From: Mycolicibacterium vinylchloridicum
GTDB taxonomy: Bacteria > Actinomycetota > Actinomycetes > Mycobacteriales > Mycobacteriaceae
Direction of reading: 5' to 3'
Assembly (NCBI RefSeq): GCF_013404075.1
Contig: NZ_JACBJQ010000002.1
Span: 248,001 to 312,000 of the forward strand
Length of the DNA stretch: 64,000 nucleotides
The position numbers were made by a program, and so were the translations under genes. Shown piece by piece: positions 1 through 7,461 of the stretch. How positions within the stretch are numbered: the stretch's first letter is position 1; every line of letters starts with the position of its first letter. The notes beneath the pieces are model-generated. The model made no database searches and was not told the origin of the DNA. It saw only the letters and a program-made list of their open reading frames with translations.

Positions 1-617
1 GTGACGCCGCCGTCCGCCAGGCGCTTGACGCGATCGAATATGCGCAGCAGCGCAACGGAACTCGGGACCGTCGGCCGGTGATCGCGCACGTACAGTTGGT
101 GGACGACACCGACATCGGGCGGTTCGCCGCGCTCGACGTCATCCCCAATATGCAGCCGCTGTGGGCTCAGATGGATGCGCTGATGACGGTGCTGACCATC
201 CCCCGGCTCGGCGCCGAACGCGCCGACCGGCAATACCAGATGCAAACCCTGAACAGCTCCGGCGCCGCGCTGGCCTTCGGGTCGGACTGGCCGGTGTCCT
301 CGGGCGCGCCGTTGGACGGTATCGCGGTGGCGACGTCACGGCGCACCGCCGATGGGGACCCCGAAGGCGGCTGGACACCGCACGAGATCGTGCCGATCGA
401 GCGTGCGCTGTCGTCGTACACCGCCGCCGTCGCCTATCAGGCTTTCGCCGAAAATAGCTGGGGGAAAATCACTCCCGGCGCCAGTGCCGACTTTGTCTGG
501 CTGCAGCACGATCCGCGGAACACACCGGCGCTGGACCTGCCGGGCGTGGGCATCCGCGCCACCTACCTGCTCGGTGCGCAGGCCTACCGAGCCGACGACG
601 GAAGGGTACGTTCATGA
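1..617 (+). CDS. Amidohydrolase, YtcJ-like (C-terminal part, cut by window edge)
   Basis: The reading frame is open from base 3 and ends in TGA at 615-617; the real start lies outside the window. The visible ~204 residues match the C-terminal half of the large YtcJ/amidohydrolase-3 family, zinc-dependent TIM-barrel hydrolases. They include the 'IAHV' metal-site His strand (near 78-92), the 'FGSDWPV' strand with the last metal-binding Asp (275-295), and a closing 'ITPGASADFVWL' beta-sandwich segment. The stop overlaps the next ATG (ATGA at 614-617), so the permease and this hydrolase are probably co-translated and may handle the same imported compound. The substrate is unknown. Confidence 0.85.
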   Translation, partial: DAAVRQALDAIEYAQQRNGTRDRRPVIAHVQLVDDTDIGRFAALDVIPNMQPLWAQMDALMTVLTIPRLGAERADRQYQMQTLNSSGAALAFGSDWPVSSGAPLDGIAVATSRRTADGDPEGGWTPHEIVPIERALSSYTAAVAYQAFAENSWGKITPGASADFVWLQHDPRNTPALDLPGVGIRATYLLGAQAYRADDGRVRS

Positions 618-1957
618 CCGCGGAGTACATCACCGGCCCGCACGAGGGGCACTTGAAACGAGCGCTGGGCCTGCCGTCGCTGGTGCTGTTCGGGTTGGTC
701 TACATGGTGCCGTTGACGGTGTTCACCACCTACGGCATCGTCACCGAAACCTCGGGCGGCCGGCTGCCGCTGGCCTATATCGTCACGCTCATCACCATGG
801 TGTTCACCGCGCTGTCCTACGCGCGGATGGCGGCCGCCATCCCGGTTGCCGGCTCGGCATACACCTACACGCAGCGCACGTTCGGGGCACCGGTCGGCTT
901 CCTGGCCGGGTGGTCGCTGCTGCTGGACTACCTGTTCCTGCCGATGCTGAACTACCTGGTCATCGGGCTCTACCTGAATGCGGCGCTGCCCGCGCTGCCC
1001 GCATGGGTGATCGTCGTCGTCTCGATAGCGATCGTCACGGTGCTCAACATCGTCGGCATCGTGTCCGTCGCGCGGGCCAACTTCCTCATCATTGCCATCC
1101 AGGCGATCTTCATCGTGGTGTTCGTCGCGCTCGCAATCGCCAAGACCACCGGCTACGGCACCGTCGACCTGCTGGCGCCCTTCACCGGCGACGGCACCGC
1201 GGGCGGCATGAATCCGATCCTGGCCGGCGCGGCAATCCTGTGTCTGTCGTTCCTCGGTTTCGACGCGGTCTCCACGCTGTCCGAGGAGGCACGCGACGCC
1301 AAACGCACGGTGCCGCAAGCGATCATGATCGCAACCATCGTCTCGGGGATCATCTTCATCCTGCTGTCCTATGTCTCGCAGCTGGTCTTCCCGTCCAACA
1401 AATTCGCCGACGTGGACACAGGTTCCACCGACGTGATGCTGGCCGCGGGCGGAGCGTTCGTCAACACGTTCTTCACCGCGGCCTATGTGGCCGGCGCCCT
1501 CGGTTCGGCACTGACTTCGCAGGCTTCGGTGGCGCGCATCCTCTACGCGATGGGCCGCGACGGCATCCTGCCACGCAAGGTGTTCGGGCACGTGTCCGCC
1601 AAATACAGCACCCCGGTGTACGCCATTCTCACGGTCAGCGTAATCTCGCTGCTCGCCATCTGGATCGATCTGGCGATCCTCGCGTCGGTCGTCAGTTTCG
1701 GTGCCCTGGTGGCTTTCTCGGTGGTGAACCTGTCGGTGATCAAGCACTATTTCGTCGACATGCGGGAACGGAACATCCTGCTCAACCTGATCGCGCCGCT
1801 GATCGGATTCCTGCTCACCGCGTGGCTGTGGACGAGCCTATCGGGGACAGCGCTGACCATCGGATTGATCTGGCTGGCAATCGGATTCGTCTGGCTGCTG
1901 GTGGTCACCCGCGGATTCCGGCGGCCCACGCCGGTATTGGACCTGGAATACGAATGA
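614..1957 (+). CDS. APC-superfamily amino acid/polyamine permease
   Basis: This 447-residue, strongly hydrophobic protein has about 12 predicted membrane segments, the normal size for APC permeases that import amino acids or polyamines across the inner membrane. Typical early features are the first helix pair ('LVLFGLVYMVPLTVF') and 'GSAYTYTQRTFG' before helix 3, the usual substrate-path region. It overlaps the upstream amidohydrolase by ATGA and the downstream DUF2071 gene by ATGA (1954-1957), so three genes form one coupled operon. The pairing with an amidohydrolase suggests uptake of an amide or amine that is then hydrolysed; that is inference. The exact substrate cannot be told. Confidence 0.88.
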   Translation: MTAEYITGPHEGHLKRALGLPSLVLFGLVYMVPLTVFTTYGIVTETSGGRLPLAYIVTLITMVFTALSYARMAAAIPVAGSAYTYTQRTFGAPVGFLAGWSLLLDYLFLPMLNYLVIGLYLNAALPALPAWVIVVVSIAIVTVLNIVGIVSVARANFLIIAIQAIFIVVFVALAIAKTTGYGTVDLLAPFTGDGTAGGMNPILAGAAILCLSFLGFDAVSTLSEEARDAKRTVPQAIMIATIVSGIIFILLSYVSQLVFPSNKFADVDTGSTDVMLAAGGAFVNTFFTAAYVAGALGSALTSQASVARILYAMGRDGILPRKVFGHVSAKYSTPVYAILTVSVISLLAIWIDLAILASVVSFGALVAFSVVNLSVIKHYFVDMRERNILLNLIAPLIGFLLTAWLWTSLSGTALTIGLIWLAIGFVWLLVVTRGFRRPTPVLDLEYE

Positions 1958-2697
1958 GTCCGCAAGGCGCGGATCCGCTGGCAGGCTTCCCCGTTGCCGC
2001 CCCACCGCTGGGCGGGCCGGTCTGGTTCGACCAGCGCTGGTTGGATCTGACGTTCCTGCACTGGCCGGTGCGTCCCGATGACGTCGCGCACCTGTACCCG
2101 CCCGGCACCCGCCCGGATGTCTTCGACGGTGTGACCTACGTGGGGCTGATCCCGTTCCGGATGGGCCACACGAAGGTGGGCACCACTCCGGCGCTGCCCT
2201 ACTTCGGCGCTTTCGCCGAGACCAACGTGCGGCTGTATTCCGTCGACGCGGCGGGCCGCCACGGCGTGCTGTTCCGATCGCTGGAAACCGCACGGCTGGC
2301 GGTGGTGCCGGCCGTCCGGCTCACCATCGGTGTGCCCTACACGTGGGCGCGGATGCGGGTCACCCGCTCGGGCGATGTGATCAGCTACGCCAGCGTGCGG
2401 CGCTGGCCGCAGCGTGGATTGCGCAGCCGGGTCACCGTCCGGATCGGCGAGCCCGTGGCGCCGACTCCGTTGGAGACCTGGCTGACCGCTCGCTGGGGTG
2501 CCCACACTCGCCGGGCGGGCCGGACGCTGTGGATGCCCAACGAGCACGATCCGTGGCCGCTTCGGTCGGCACAGCTCCTCGATCTCGACGACGAGCTGGT
2601 CGCCGCCGCCGGCGTAGGCACCGCCGGGGAACTGCTGCGGGTGCTCTACTCCCCCGGCATGCGAACCACCTTCGGGCGGCCGATCGTGGTCGCCTGA
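1954..2697 (+). CDS. DUF2071 (YqjF-like) protein
   Basis: The frame stays open far upstream, but the natural start is the ATG at 1954, which overlaps the permease stop (ATGA); the upstream part is an alternative frame inside the permease. The resulting 247-residue protein opens with 'WFDQRWLDLTFLHWPV' and continues with a 'YVGLIPFRM' strand and 'FAETNVRLY', the recognisable layout of the DUF2071 family (related to B. subtilis YqjF). Members are small soluble proteins with no established activity, sometimes compared to acetoacetate decarboxylase folds. It is the last gene of the coupled operon. Function unknown. Confidence 0.82.
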   Translation: MSPQGADPLAGFPVAAPPLGGPVWFDQRWLDLTFLHWPVRPDDVAHLYPPGTRPDVFDGVTYVGLIPFRMGHTKVGTTPALPYFGAFAETNVRLYSVDAAGRHGVLFRSLETARLAVVPAVRLTIGVPYTWARMRVTRSGDVISYASVRRWPQRGLRSRVTVRIGEPVAPTPLETWLTARWGAHTRRAGRTLWMPNEHDPWPLRSAQLLDLDDELVAAAGVGTAGELLRVLYSPGMRTTFGRPIVVA

Positions 2698-2712
2698 CCC
2701 GGCGGCTCGCAG

Positions 2713-2718
2713 TAAGCT
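2713..2718 (+). promoter_or_regulatory. Putative -10 element (TAAGCT) for leaderless transcript
   Basis: TAAGCT fits the mycobacterial TANNNT -10 consensus and ends exactly 7 bases before the ATG at 2726, the spacing expected if transcription starts at the A of the start codon. No Shine-Dalgarno sequence is visible before this ATG, which agrees with a leaderless mRNA. Confidence 0.45.
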
Positions 2719-2725
2719 CACAGCC

Positions 2726-2992
2726 ATGGTGGGCATTGCCAGGGTGTTGCTGGCCGCGGCGTGTGGCGCGCTCTTCGTGGCCGCCCCGGTGGTTGTGGCC
2801 GCCCCCGCGAGCGCTTGCCCGATCGGGCATCTATCCGACCCCATCACCGGCCAGTGCTTTGTGGCCAACGGTGTGCCGAGCGTCGGCGGAATCCCGTGTA
2901 TCCCGGGCAAATCGATGGGCACCTGCCTGGGCATCCTGCAGAACCAGTCGCCGCGCGGCGGCGGTCCGCCGGTGGGCGGGCCCTGGCCCTAG
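2726..2992 (+). CDS. Small secreted protein with Sec signal peptide
   Basis: The 88-residue product begins with a clear signal peptide: a short positive start (MVGIAR), a hydrophobic core of about 20 residues and an 'ASA' cleavage motif just before 'CPIGHLS'. The mature part is ~57 residues with four cysteines and ends in a Gly/Pro-rich tail. It is probably exported and disulfide-bonded. It looks like the many small mycobacterial secreted proteins of unknown role. Its TAG stop is shared palindromically with the stop of the convergent cyclase gene (CTAG at 2989-2992). Confidence 0.75.
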   Translation: MVGIARVLLAAACGALFVAAPVVVAAPASACPIGHLSDPITGQCFVANGVPSVGGIPCIPGKSMGTCLGILQNQSPRGGGPPVGGPWP

Positions 2993-3762
2993 TCGTCGAA
3001 GATCGCGACCGCGCGCGTCCACCCGGCCGACGCGGCGTGAACCTTCACGGGAAAGCAGGACACCTCGAATCCGTTGGCCGGCAACGATTCCAGGTTGTGC
3101 AATTTTTCGATGTGTGAGTAGCCGATGGTGCGGCCGGCTCGATGGCCTTCCCAGATGATCGACGGGTCGTGGTCTTGCGCGTATCGCTGCGCGGTGTAGG
3201 AGAACGGCGCATCCCAGCTCCAGGCGTCGGTGCCGGTGAGCCGTACACCCTGCTCGAGCAGGTACAGCGTGGCGTCGCGGCCCATGCCGCAGCCCGTGCC
3301 GACGTAGTCGGGCTGCCCGTAGCGGGTGCCCGCACTTGTGTTGACGAGCACGATCTCCAACGGGGCCAGCGTATGTCCGATGCGGGCGAGTTCGGCTTCG
3401 ACGTCGGCGGCGGTCACCACGTAGCCGTCCGGGAAGTGGCGGAAGTCGAGTTTGACCGCCGGTTGCAGGCACCACTCCAGCGGGACCTCGTCGATGGTGA
3501 TGGCGCGCCTGCCACCGTCCATCGTCGACGCATAGTGGTACGGGGCATCGAGATGTGTGCCGTTGTGGGTGGTGATCCGCACCCGCTCGATGGCCCACCC
3601 CTCGCCGTCGGGGAGATCGTCGACGGTCGCGCCGGGGAAGAACGAAACCACTTCGGCGGCGGTCTGCTTGTGGTCGTAGTAGTCGATCTCCGGCAGGTGG
3701 CCGGGCGGATCCGAGGCGATGCCGGCCTGCAGCGGGACCGAGATGTCGACGAACCTTCTCAT
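2989..3762 (-). CDS. Cyclase family protein (kynurenine-formamidase-like)
   Basis: A 257-residue protein of the cyclase/kynurenine formamidase family, metal-dependent hydrolases of amides or cyclic esters. The signature metal-binding motif H-x-G-T-H-x-D-x-P is present as 'HNGTHLDAPYHY'; 'VLVNTSAG' and 'TGTDAWSWDAPF' match later conserved strands. The ATG at 3762 is preceded by AAAGG with good spacing. It follows the thioesterase gene by only 9 bases on the same strand, so both are probably in one operon. No tryptophan-catabolism genes are nearby, so a role in kynurenine metabolism is not supported. Confidence 0.87.
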   Translation of the reverse strand: MRRFVDISVPLQAGIASDPPGHLPEIDYYDHKQTAAEVVSFFPGATVDDLPDGEGWAIERVRITTHNGTHLDAPYHYASTMDGGRRAITIDEVPLEWCLQPAVKLDFRHFPDGYVVTAADVEAELARIGHTLAPLEIVLVNTSAGTRYGQPDYVGTGCGMGRDATLYLLEQGVRLTGTDAWSWDAPFSYTAQRYAQDHDPSIIWEGHRAGRTIGYSHIEKLHNLESLPANGFEVSCFPVKVHAASAGWTRAVAIFDD

Positions 3763-3771
3763 CGGACCTTT

Positions 3772-4581
3772 CTACGCCCTGGGACGGAACGACTCCACGG
3801 GGTTGGCCAAGCCGACGGTGGTGGCGTTGCCGATCGGTCCCTGCGCGTCGAAGACCGTTGCCGCTCCGGCGGCCACGCCGTCCTGACTGGTATGACTCGT
3901 CGCCGCCAAACCGATGTACTCCCCGACCGGCTCGCGGACCAGCGTCAGGGTGTAGTCGGCGTTGATGTAGCGCAAACCGCCTGTGCCCCAATGGGATGTC
4001 GCACTGGCAGCGTCGGCTGCCATCGCCACGGTGACGAACGGGCTGGTGACCTCACCTTCGACAAGCGGGCGCACCTGCCGGATCCAGGCGTATTTGGGGC
4101 CGGCGGCGTCACCCCATTCGGCGAAGGCCATCGCGCCAGTGGATCCGCCGTCTCCCCCATAGCCCCAGACGAACATCATCAAGTCTTCGGGCAGCGGACC
4201 GGGATCCGCCGGCAACGGCGGCATCGCAACCGGCGACGACCAGATGTCACCGGCCGGGTGCTCGCCGCGGCGCAGGAACACCGCACTGGCCCGGGATACG
4301 ACGACGTCGTTCTGCATGAGTTCGGCATCCACCAGCCGGATACGGCGGCCGTCGCGCCGCACGGTGGTGCGGACGTGCAGCGGTGCGATGGCAGTGGGCC
4401 GCAGCAGGTCGACCGTCAAGCGGGCCGGCACGAGCTCGGAGCCGCTGCCCACCTGCTCCAGTGAGCGGGCCAGGATGCCGCCGACGACGTGCCCGCTGAT
4501 CGTCGCGCCCCACGGGCCTTGACACGTCGCGCTGGGCAACAGCACGTCGCCGTCGGAGACCAGATACGCCGGACGTGTCAC
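3772..4581 (-). CDS. Acyl-CoA thioesterase-like double-hotdog protein
   Basis: The 269-residue length and layout fit a TesB-like double hotdog thioesterase, which hydrolyses acyl-CoA to free acid and CoA. Supporting segments are 'GPWGATISGHVVGGILARSLEQ' split as the first hotdog helix, and 'LTVDLLRPTAIAPLHVRTTVRRDG' as the strands that follow (positions 4450-4350). The second half has the weaker conservation usual for actinobacterial members. It lies 30 bases from the GNAT gene upstream and 9 bases from the cyclase downstream, all on the minus strand. The acyl substrate is unknown. Confidence 0.75.
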   Translation of the reverse strand: MTRPAYLVSDGDVLLPSATCQGPWGATISGHVVGGILARSLEQVGSGSELVPARLTVDLLRPTAIAPLHVRTTVRRDGRRIRLVDAELMQNDVVVSRASAVFLRRGEHPAGDIWSSPVAMPPLPADPGPLPEDLMMFVWGYGGDGGSTGAMAFAEWGDAAGPKYAWIRQVRPLVEGEVTSPFVTVAMAADAASATSHWGTGGLRYINADYTLTLVREPVGEYIGLAATSHTSQDGVAAGAATVFDAQGPIGNATTVGLANPVESFRPRA

Positions 4582-4611
4582 GAGCCCACACGATAGCGGA
4601 TGTTAGGTGAG

Positions 4612-4953
4612 CTATCCGTCTTGCACCGTCTGCAGGAAACGCTTGGTGTCGGAGGTGAGCGGATCGAGGATGTCGTCGAAGTCGTGGTGTTTGTCGAGGT
4701 AGCCGGCGATCATCGGGCACACCGCGACGATGCGTAACCCGGCGGCACGGGTCGCGGCCAGCGCCTCGGACACCAGAATGCCGGCCAATCCACGCCCCTC
4801 GTAGGCGTCGTCGACCTCGGTGTGCAGAAAGATCCGTTGACCGTCGTGATCGACGAAGTCCACCAGACCCACCTGGTTGCCGTCGACAGCGATCGTGAAC
4901 TGGTCTGTGCCTGCGGTGACGGTGGCCGGTGCGCCGGTCTTGTCGGTGGCCAT
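4612..4953 (-). CDS. Small GNAT-family N-acetyltransferase (YidJ/COG2388-like)
   Basis: The frame is open further upstream to 5064, but the ATG at 4953 is best: it has AAGGAG just upstream, and the extra N-terminal part is Pro/Arg-rich out-of-frame sequence overlapping the pirin gene. The 113-residue product has 'HTEVDDAYEGRGLAGILV', the acetyl-CoA pyrophosphate-binding loop of very short GNAT enzymes (COG2388), and 'VCPMIAGYLDKH' near the end. These single-domain proteins are thought to acetylate small molecules or proteins; no substrate is known. It starts 10 bases after the pirin stop, so it is probably co-transcribed with pirin. Confidence 0.85.
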   Translation of the reverse strand: MATDKTGAPATVTAGTDQFTIAVDGNQVGLVDFVDHDGQRIFLHTEVDDAYEGRGLAGILVSEALAATRAAGLRIVAVCPMIAGYLDKHHDFDDILDPLTSDTKRFLQTVQDG

Positions 4954-4963
4954 CTGAACTCCT

Positions 4964-5932
4964 TCAGGTTCGGCGGCGGGGCCGCAGTCGGGTGGCGGGC
5001 ATGGCGGGTGCCGGTAACCGCGGCACGGAACCGGTGTACCCACTGACAGCGCCGAACCGGGCATCGCTGTCCTGCCACAATTGGCGGTAGGTGACGATCT
5101 CGTCGTGGCTGCGGCCGACGAAGTTCCACCACATCAGCAGTTCCTCGGCGAACGGCGCCCCGCCGAGCAGCACTACCCGGGCCGCCATCCCGGTTGGGTT
5201 GCGCAAGCACAGGGATGACGCCCCAGGCCCCAGATAAGCCAGCTCACCGGGGGCCAGCGTCCGGCCCGCCGCTTCGACCCGGCCGAGATCCAGCAACACC
5301 CCGTGCTCGAAACCACGATCAACGTCGAGCTCCAACGTGCACCCCGCCGCCAGATCGACCTGGGCGCCCAGCAGCGGCGTGAAGGTGTGCACCGGCGAGC
5401 GGTCGCCGGCCAGTTCACCGAGAAACACCCGGACAGTGGCGTCGCCGCGCGAAATCGGCTCGGGCACATAATGATCGAAGTTGCGCGCAGTGTTGCGGTC
5501 GGAATCCGGCAGGGCCACCCACAGCTGCACGCCGTGCAGGACGGTGGTCTGTGATGTCGACACCTCCGAGTGGCAGATACCAGCTCCGGCGGTCATCAGG
5601 TTCAGCTCTCCGGGGTCGATCAGCTGGTGCACGCCCGCGCTGTCGCGGTGCTCGATCTGGCCGCGGAACAACCAGCTGACGGTCTGCAGACCGGTGTGCG
5701 GGTGCGGCGGCACATCCATGCCCGCGGACTGACGCAGGTCCTGAGGGCCGTAGTGGTCGGCGAAACACCAGGCGCCGATCAGTGAGCGCTGATGCTGCGG
5801 CAACGTCCGCCGGACCGGGAGGGCACGCGGGCCGCCCAGCGGCACCTCCCGAGGCGATAGCACCTCGACATCGTCGAATGTCGTTGCACCACAGGCAACT
5901 TCGCGCGGGGAGGCTTCGAGGTTACTCACCAT
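4964..5932 (-). CDS. Pirin family protein
   Basis: At 322 residues this is a full bicupin pirin. The N-terminal cupin carries the iron-binding set: 'PPHPHTGLQTVSWLF' supplies two His, 'IEHRDS' the third, and 'AGAGICHSE' the conserved stretch with the Glu. The second cupin is present with 'LLGGAPFAEELLMWWNFVGR', a hallmark of the C-terminal half. Some pirins are quercetin dioxygenases and others are iron-dependent regulators; which applies here cannot be told. First gene of a probable four-gene minus-strand operon with GNAT, thioesterase and cyclase genes. Confidence 0.93.
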   Translation of the reverse strand: MVSNLEASPREVACGATTFDDVEVLSPREVPLGGPRALPVRRTLPQHQRSLIGAWCFADHYGPQDLRQSAGMDVPPHPHTGLQTVSWLFRGQIEHRDSAGVHQLIDPGELNLMTAGAGICHSEVSTSQTTVLHGVQLWVALPDSDRNTARNFDHYVPEPISRGDATVRVFLGELAGDRSPVHTFTPLLGAQVDLAAGCTLELDVDRGFEHGVLLDLGRVEAAGRTLAPGELAYLGPGASSLCLRNPTGMAARVVLLGGAPFAEELLMWWNFVGRSHDEIVTYRQLWQDSDARFGAVSGYTGSVPRLPAPAMPATRLRPRRRT

Positions 5933-5960
5933 CCCCGAGCATACTCGCCCAGCCTGTACC

Positions 5961-6380
5961 TCAGGCTGCGAGCGGCTGAGTCATCGCCGAGCGGATGAGC
6001 AGGAAGTCCCGCTCTTCGATGCGGAACACACCGAAGCGGAACTTGTAGCCCCAGTGCCGCGGGTCGACGATGAACTCCAGTTGATCGAGCAAGGGCCGGA
6101 TGGGTGTCGCCGTACAGGGCAGGAATTCCATCCTGCGACGCGACGGGCCCGAGGGATCATCCTGGTACGGCTCGTCGTCGGTGACCCGGCCGATCGCGGT
6201 GAACGCCTGCAGGGACTCTCCGTGTTCGAGAGCGGTTTTCGGCGAGTAGAAAACGATCCAGTCGCCACGGGCCATCTTGCGCAGCATGTGCGGCTTACCA
6301 TGATTGGCCTGAGTGAAGCCGCCGGCGACACCACGCTGCACGTGGTCGGCGCTGACGGTGTTGATCCAGTACGTCGTCAT
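5961..6380 (-). CDS. EVE domain-containing protein (UPF0310)
   Basis: The 139-residue product is a single EVE domain, a PUA-like fold proposed to recognise modified bases in DNA or RNA. Visible signatures are the start 'TTYWINTVSADHVQRGV', 'MARGDWIVFYSPK' and the ending 'KFRFGVFRIEERDFLLI', matching the UPF0310 group in order. It ends 28 bases from the pirin start on the same strand. A binding pocket specificity cannot be inferred. Nearby genes are not restriction or defence genes, so it is probably a housekeeping copy. Confidence 0.9.
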   Translation of the reverse strand: MTTYWINTVSADHVQRGVAGGFTQANHGKPHMLRKMARGDWIVFYSPKTALEHGESLQAFTAIGRVTDDEPYQDDPSGPSRRRMEFLPCTATPIRPLLDQLEFIVDPRHWGYKFRFGVFRIEERDFLLIRSAMTQPLAA

Positions 6381-6419
6381 GGACCCACGCTAGGTCGGGG
6401 GTCCGACATTCGAATACAG

Positions 6420-6737
6420 CTAGTCCGCGCGCGCGTCCGACGACGGGCCGCGGCCGTCGGTGGAGATGTCCGGCGCGAACAGCTCCGGGCTGATGGGGAT
6501 GGCGATGGTCTCCGCCTCGGGCTCGGCAACCTCGACGGGCTCGGGCGGAGCCTCGGCCGGCCGGCGATCGGCGCGCCAGTCGCGCAGCAGCAACAGGATG
6601 CCCAAGGCCGCCAACACGACGACGCCCGCCGCCACGAACGTGTTGTCGGTCAGGATCGCCACCAGAAGCGTGATCAGCCCGACAATGGCGACCACGACGA
6701 CGATCTTCACGGACACAGTTCTATACCCGGCTGCCAC
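6420..6737 (-). CDS. Small membrane protein with acidic C-terminal tail
   Basis: The product (up to 105 residues from the GTG at 6737) has two adjacent hydrophobic helices, 'VVVVAIVGLITLLVAIL' and 'FVAAGVVVLAALGILLLL', then a short Arg-rich stretch and a proline/glutamate-rich tail (about 50 residues). This predicts a two-helix inner-membrane protein with the acidic tail in the cytoplasm (positive-inside rule). Later GTG codons at 6716 and 6710 are equally possible starts, since the first GTG directly abuts a GGGGGA sequence. No recognised family. Confidence 0.65.
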   Translation of the reverse strand: MAAGYRTVSVKIVVVVAIVGLITLLVAILTDNTFVAAGVVVLAALGILLLLRDWRADRRPAEAPPEPVEVAEPEAETIAIPISPELFAPDISTDGRGPSSDARAD

Positions 6738-6760
6738 TCCCCCGACGGCAATTGCCGCAG

Positions 6761-7366
6761 TCAGCGAGTCGCCGCCGCAGCCACCGGCGCGGCGGTCAGC
6801 ATCGCGGCCAACATGGTCACGATCTCGTCGCGGCTGTCCTGCCGAGGAAGACCCTCGCGGGCCTCGACCTGCCGCTCATGGTCGGCCAGTAGCGCGAACA
6901 TCGTGGTGGCGACGGCGCTGACCCGATTCTCCCTGGCACTGCGCTCTTTGAGGGGAACCAGCCTGGCCAGCGCGTCGAGGATGCTCGGCCAGGCCGACTC
7001 CGCGGGGCTCTGGGGCTCCCTGTTCAGCCGGATCCGCACCACTTCGAGGAACCGGGCGTAGTGGGTGCCCTCGCTGTGGAAGAACGGTCCGACCAGGATC
7101 CGCAGTACCGCGTGGGCGTCGGCCATCTGCTCGTCGGACATGCGGTCCAGCAGGGCCTGTCGCTCGACTTCCATCGGGACCAGGCGGCGGGCCACCACGG
7201 CGTCGATGAGGTCTTGCCGGGTGCGGAAGTAATAGTTGACCGCCGAGTTGTTGCGTTGCCCGGCCGCCTTGGCAATGTCGCGCAGTGGCACCTCGAAGCC
7301 GTGTTCGGCGATCAGCCGCTCGGCGGCGTCGAGCAGCTCTTCTCGAGCTCGAGCGCCGCGGTCCAC
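6761..7366 (-). CDS. TetR-family transcriptional regulator
   Basis: A 201-residue TetR regulator. The N-terminal helix-turn-helix is clear: 'ELLDAAERLIAEHGFEVPLR' then 'DIAKAAGQRNNSAVNYYFRT' (residues ~9-50). The C-terminal ligand domain is typical in length. The GTG at 7366 is 95 bases from the start of the divergent Rieske oxygenase gene, and the gap contains a perfect 10-bp-arm palindrome (7396-7417). The classic divergent arrangement suggests it represses itself and the oxygenase until an inducer, perhaps the oxygenase substrate, is bound. Confidence 0.92.
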   Translation of the reverse strand: MDRGARAREELLDAAERLIAEHGFEVPLRDIAKAAGQRNNSAVNYYFRTRQDLIDAVVARRLVPMEVERQALLDRMSDEQMADAHAVLRILVGPFFHSEGTHYARFLEVVRIRLNREPQSPAESAWPSILDALARLVPLKERSARENRVSAVATTMFALLADHERQVEAREGLPRQDSRDEIVTMLAAMLTAAPVAAAATR

Positions 7367-7395
7367 GGCGACAATTCTAGATGGACGCTAGGCAG

Positions 7396-7417
7396 ATTTA
7401 AGCACTCGTGCTTAAAT
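7396..7417. promoter_or_regulatory. Perfect palindrome, probable TetR operator
   Basis: Arms ATTTAAGCAC and GTGCTTAAAT are exact reverse complements around a TC spacer. The site lies between a divergent TetR gene and the oxygenase gene it probably controls, 45 bases before the oxygenase ATG. It is far more AT-rich than its surroundings, as expected for a promoter overlapping an operator. Confidence 0.75.
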
Positions 7418-7461
7418 TGGTGCTGGGTGCCCCGCAGTCCAGAGCGAAAAGGATGCGCCAC

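Noticed and set aside
584..1747. 387-codon antisense frame under the permease
   Set aside because: Composition is Arg/Asp/His-rich low-complexity typical of high-GC antisense; the permease on the other strand is clearly real.
352..1953. Long open frame in plus frame 1 running into the DUF2071 gene
   Set aside because: It overlaps the amidohydrolase and permease in another frame, has Arg/Pro/His-rich noise composition, and the family N-terminus matches ATG 1954.
7367..7461. KstR-type sterol operator before the KshA-like gene
   Set aside because: The palindrome lacks the AAC...GTT pattern of KstR boxes; a local TetR operator explains it better.
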